DNA from: Candidatus Eiseniibacteriota bacterium
GTDB taxonomy: Bacteria > Eisenbacteria > RBG-16-71-46
NCBI GenBank assembly: GCA_903921835.1
Contig: CAIXRL010000401.1
Span: 1 to 6,985 of the forward strand
DNA: 6,985 bases
Direction of reading: 5' to 3'
The translations under genes were made by a program, and so were the position numbers. Below the pieces are notes generated by a model. That model was given only the letters and a program-made list of their open reading frames with translations. It did not search any database and was not told the DNA's origin. Shown in pieces: positions 5,999 through 6,985 of this stretch (its first letter is position 1; the number at the start of each line of letters is the position of its first letter).

Positions 5999-6985
5999 AT
6001 GAAGCCGCAACGCTTGCTCCGCTCCCTTGCCGGGGTGCTCCCGCTCCTGGCGCTCTTGCTTGCAGCACCGAATGCAGCCCGCAGTCAGGTGACGGCTCCC
6101 GGTCCGATGGAACTGGCGCCCGGGGCGCGAACGCAACTGGTGCAGGCCGCCGGGGACTCGTTGCTCATTCCCTGGCAGCGCGATCTCATGCTGCGCCTGG
6201 CTCGCACGGGCACGACCGCCGCGATGGATTCTTCTGTCGCTGACCCCGGCGCAGCGCCGCCCGCGCTTGCGCCGTGCACCGTAGACGGTGCGTGGAATCA
6301 AGTGACGGCGCCCGCGGCGCCCGCGCGGTACGCCCACACCGCGATCTACGATCCGGGGCGCGACCGCATGGTGGTGTTCGGGGGCCACTCGGCGGGCGAG
6401 GCCGACCTCAAGGACGTCTGGGCGCTGTCGCTGGCAGGCACGCCGGCCTGGACGCAACTCGCTCCCTCGGGCACCCCGCCGAGCGCGCGGAGATGGCACA
6501 CCGCGATCTACGATCCGGCGCGCGACCGCATGGTGGTCTTCGGGGGCAACTACTACGACGGGACCGACCACTACCTCAACGACGTATGGGCGCTGTCGCT
6601 GGCAGGCACGCCGGCCTGGACGCAACTGGCTCCCTCGGGCACCCCGCCGAGCGCGCGGGGCTGCCACACCGCGATCTACGACTCGGTGGGCCACCGCATG
6701 GTGGTGTTCGGGGGCGGGTACTACGACGGGACCTACCACTACCTCAACGACGTCTGGGCGCTGTCGCTGGGGGACACGCTGGCCTGGACGCGCCTCTTTC
6801 GCCCGGGCACCCGCGCGAGCGCGCGGTACGGCCACACTGTGATCTACGACCCAGTGCGCGGCCGCATGGTGGTCTTCGGGGGCTTCGGGGGCTACTCGGG
6901 CTCGGGCTTCCTCAACGACGTCTGGGCGCTGTCGCTGTCAGACACGGTTTGGAGGCAACTGACGCCCTCGGGCACCCCGCCGAGC
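5999..6985 (+). CDS. Secreted kelch-repeat protein (3' end outside window)
   Basis: This frame is open for 329 codons to the right edge. It starts with a classical signal peptide: MKPQRLLR, a hydrophobic core LPLLALLLAA (14-23) and a likely cleavage around residues 26-29. A 75-residue region of unknown fold (about 30-108) comes before the repeats. Four kelch-type units follow at 109-162, 163-218, 219-274 and 275-329, each with the pattern ARxxHTxIYD...RMVVFGG...LNDVWALSL...W..L...GTPPS. VVFGG and NDVWALSL are typical kelch blade strands. Kelch units assemble into beta-propellers, which normally need four to eight blades, so more repeats probably lie past the edge. The likely location is outside the cytoplasmic membrane. 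Proteins of this style often carry a C-terminal sorting or FlgD-like domain, which cannot be checked here. Binding partner and function are unknown. It has its own spacer and probably its own promoter. Confidence 0.9.
   Translation, partial: MKPQRLLRSLAGVLPLLALLLAAPNAARSQVTAPGPMELAPGARTQLVQAAGDSLLIPWQRDLMLRLARTGTTAAMDSSVADPGAAPPALAPCTVDGAWNQVTAPAAPARYAHTAIYDPGRDRMVVFGGHSAGEADLKDVWALSLAGTPAWTQLAPSGTPPSARRWHTAIYDPARDRMVVFGGNYYDGTDHYLNDVWALSLAGTPAWTQLAPSGTPPSARGCHTAIYDSVGHRMVVFGGGYYDGTYHYLNDVWALSLGDTLAWTRLFRPGTRASARYGHTVIYDPVRGRMVVFGGFGGYSGSGFLNDVWALSLSDTVWRQLTPSGTPPS
6323..6985 (+). repeat. Tandem coding repeats (kelch units of about 162-168 bp)
   Basis: Four consecutive units begin at 6323, 6485, 6653 and 6821. 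Similarity is strong at DNA level as well as in protein. The 78-bp blocks 6413-6490 and 6581-6658 differ at only two bases, both third codon positions. The loop between VVFGG and NDVWALSL varies most in length and sequence. This points to recent unit duplication or gene conversion and is a place where assembly could collapse repeats. Confidence 0.9.

Noticed and set aside
5867..6835. Minus-strand frame with internal repeats (VVEVVVGPVVV type)
   Set aside because: The repeats are the reverse-complement image of the plus-strand kelch units, which have a signal peptide, a ribosome binding site and recognisable family strands.
6323..6985. CRISPR-like or non-coding tandem array
   Set aside because: The period is a multiple of three in every unit, the frame stays open, and the translation gives kelch blades. 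There are no short direct repeats with unique spacers.

Overview
The window is GC-rich bacterial chromosomal DNA. It probably comes from an uncultured Gram-negative-type phylum. The kelch protein at the right end, with its recurring NDVWALSL and GTPPSAR strings, is the style I associate with Candidatus Eisenbacteria and related FCB-like metagenome bins. That placement is an inference from style and has not been tested by search. All confident genes lie on the plus strand.

Layout from left to right: (1) A SpoIID/LytB-domain lipoprotein, cut by the left edge, ends at 1361 and is followed by a GC-rich hairpin that looks like a terminator. (2) A compact tRNA-Asp(GUC) unit follows. It has a near-consensus sigma70 promoter (TTGACA, 17 bp, TATCTT), a clean cloverleaf with encoded CCA at 1517-1593, and a strong hairpin just downstream. 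(3) About 1.2 kb (1594-2789) contains no gene I recognise. It still shows a three-base GC rhythm, and one open frame (2293-2793) ends in a 4-bp ATGA overlap with the next gene, so it may be an unknown small gene or decayed coding DNA. (4) A tight two-gene unit follows: a CapK/PaaK-type (phenylacetate-CoA ligase-like) adenylate-forming enzyme (2790-4148) and a DUF362 protein (4150-5640), separated by one base. (5) A 358-bp spacer (5641-5998) leads to (6) a secreted kelch-repeat protein starting at 5999 and running off the right edge, with at least four tandem repeats of about 56 residues that are nearly identical at DNA level in places.

The SpoIID protein should act on peptidoglycan at the cell envelope, and the kelch protein should be exported. 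The CapK-DUF362 pair is the most intriguing part. Both families turn up in surface-glycan loci, but here the pair stands without glycosyltransferases, and its substrate cannot be read from the sequence. No mobile element, CRISPR array or complete novel system is visible.
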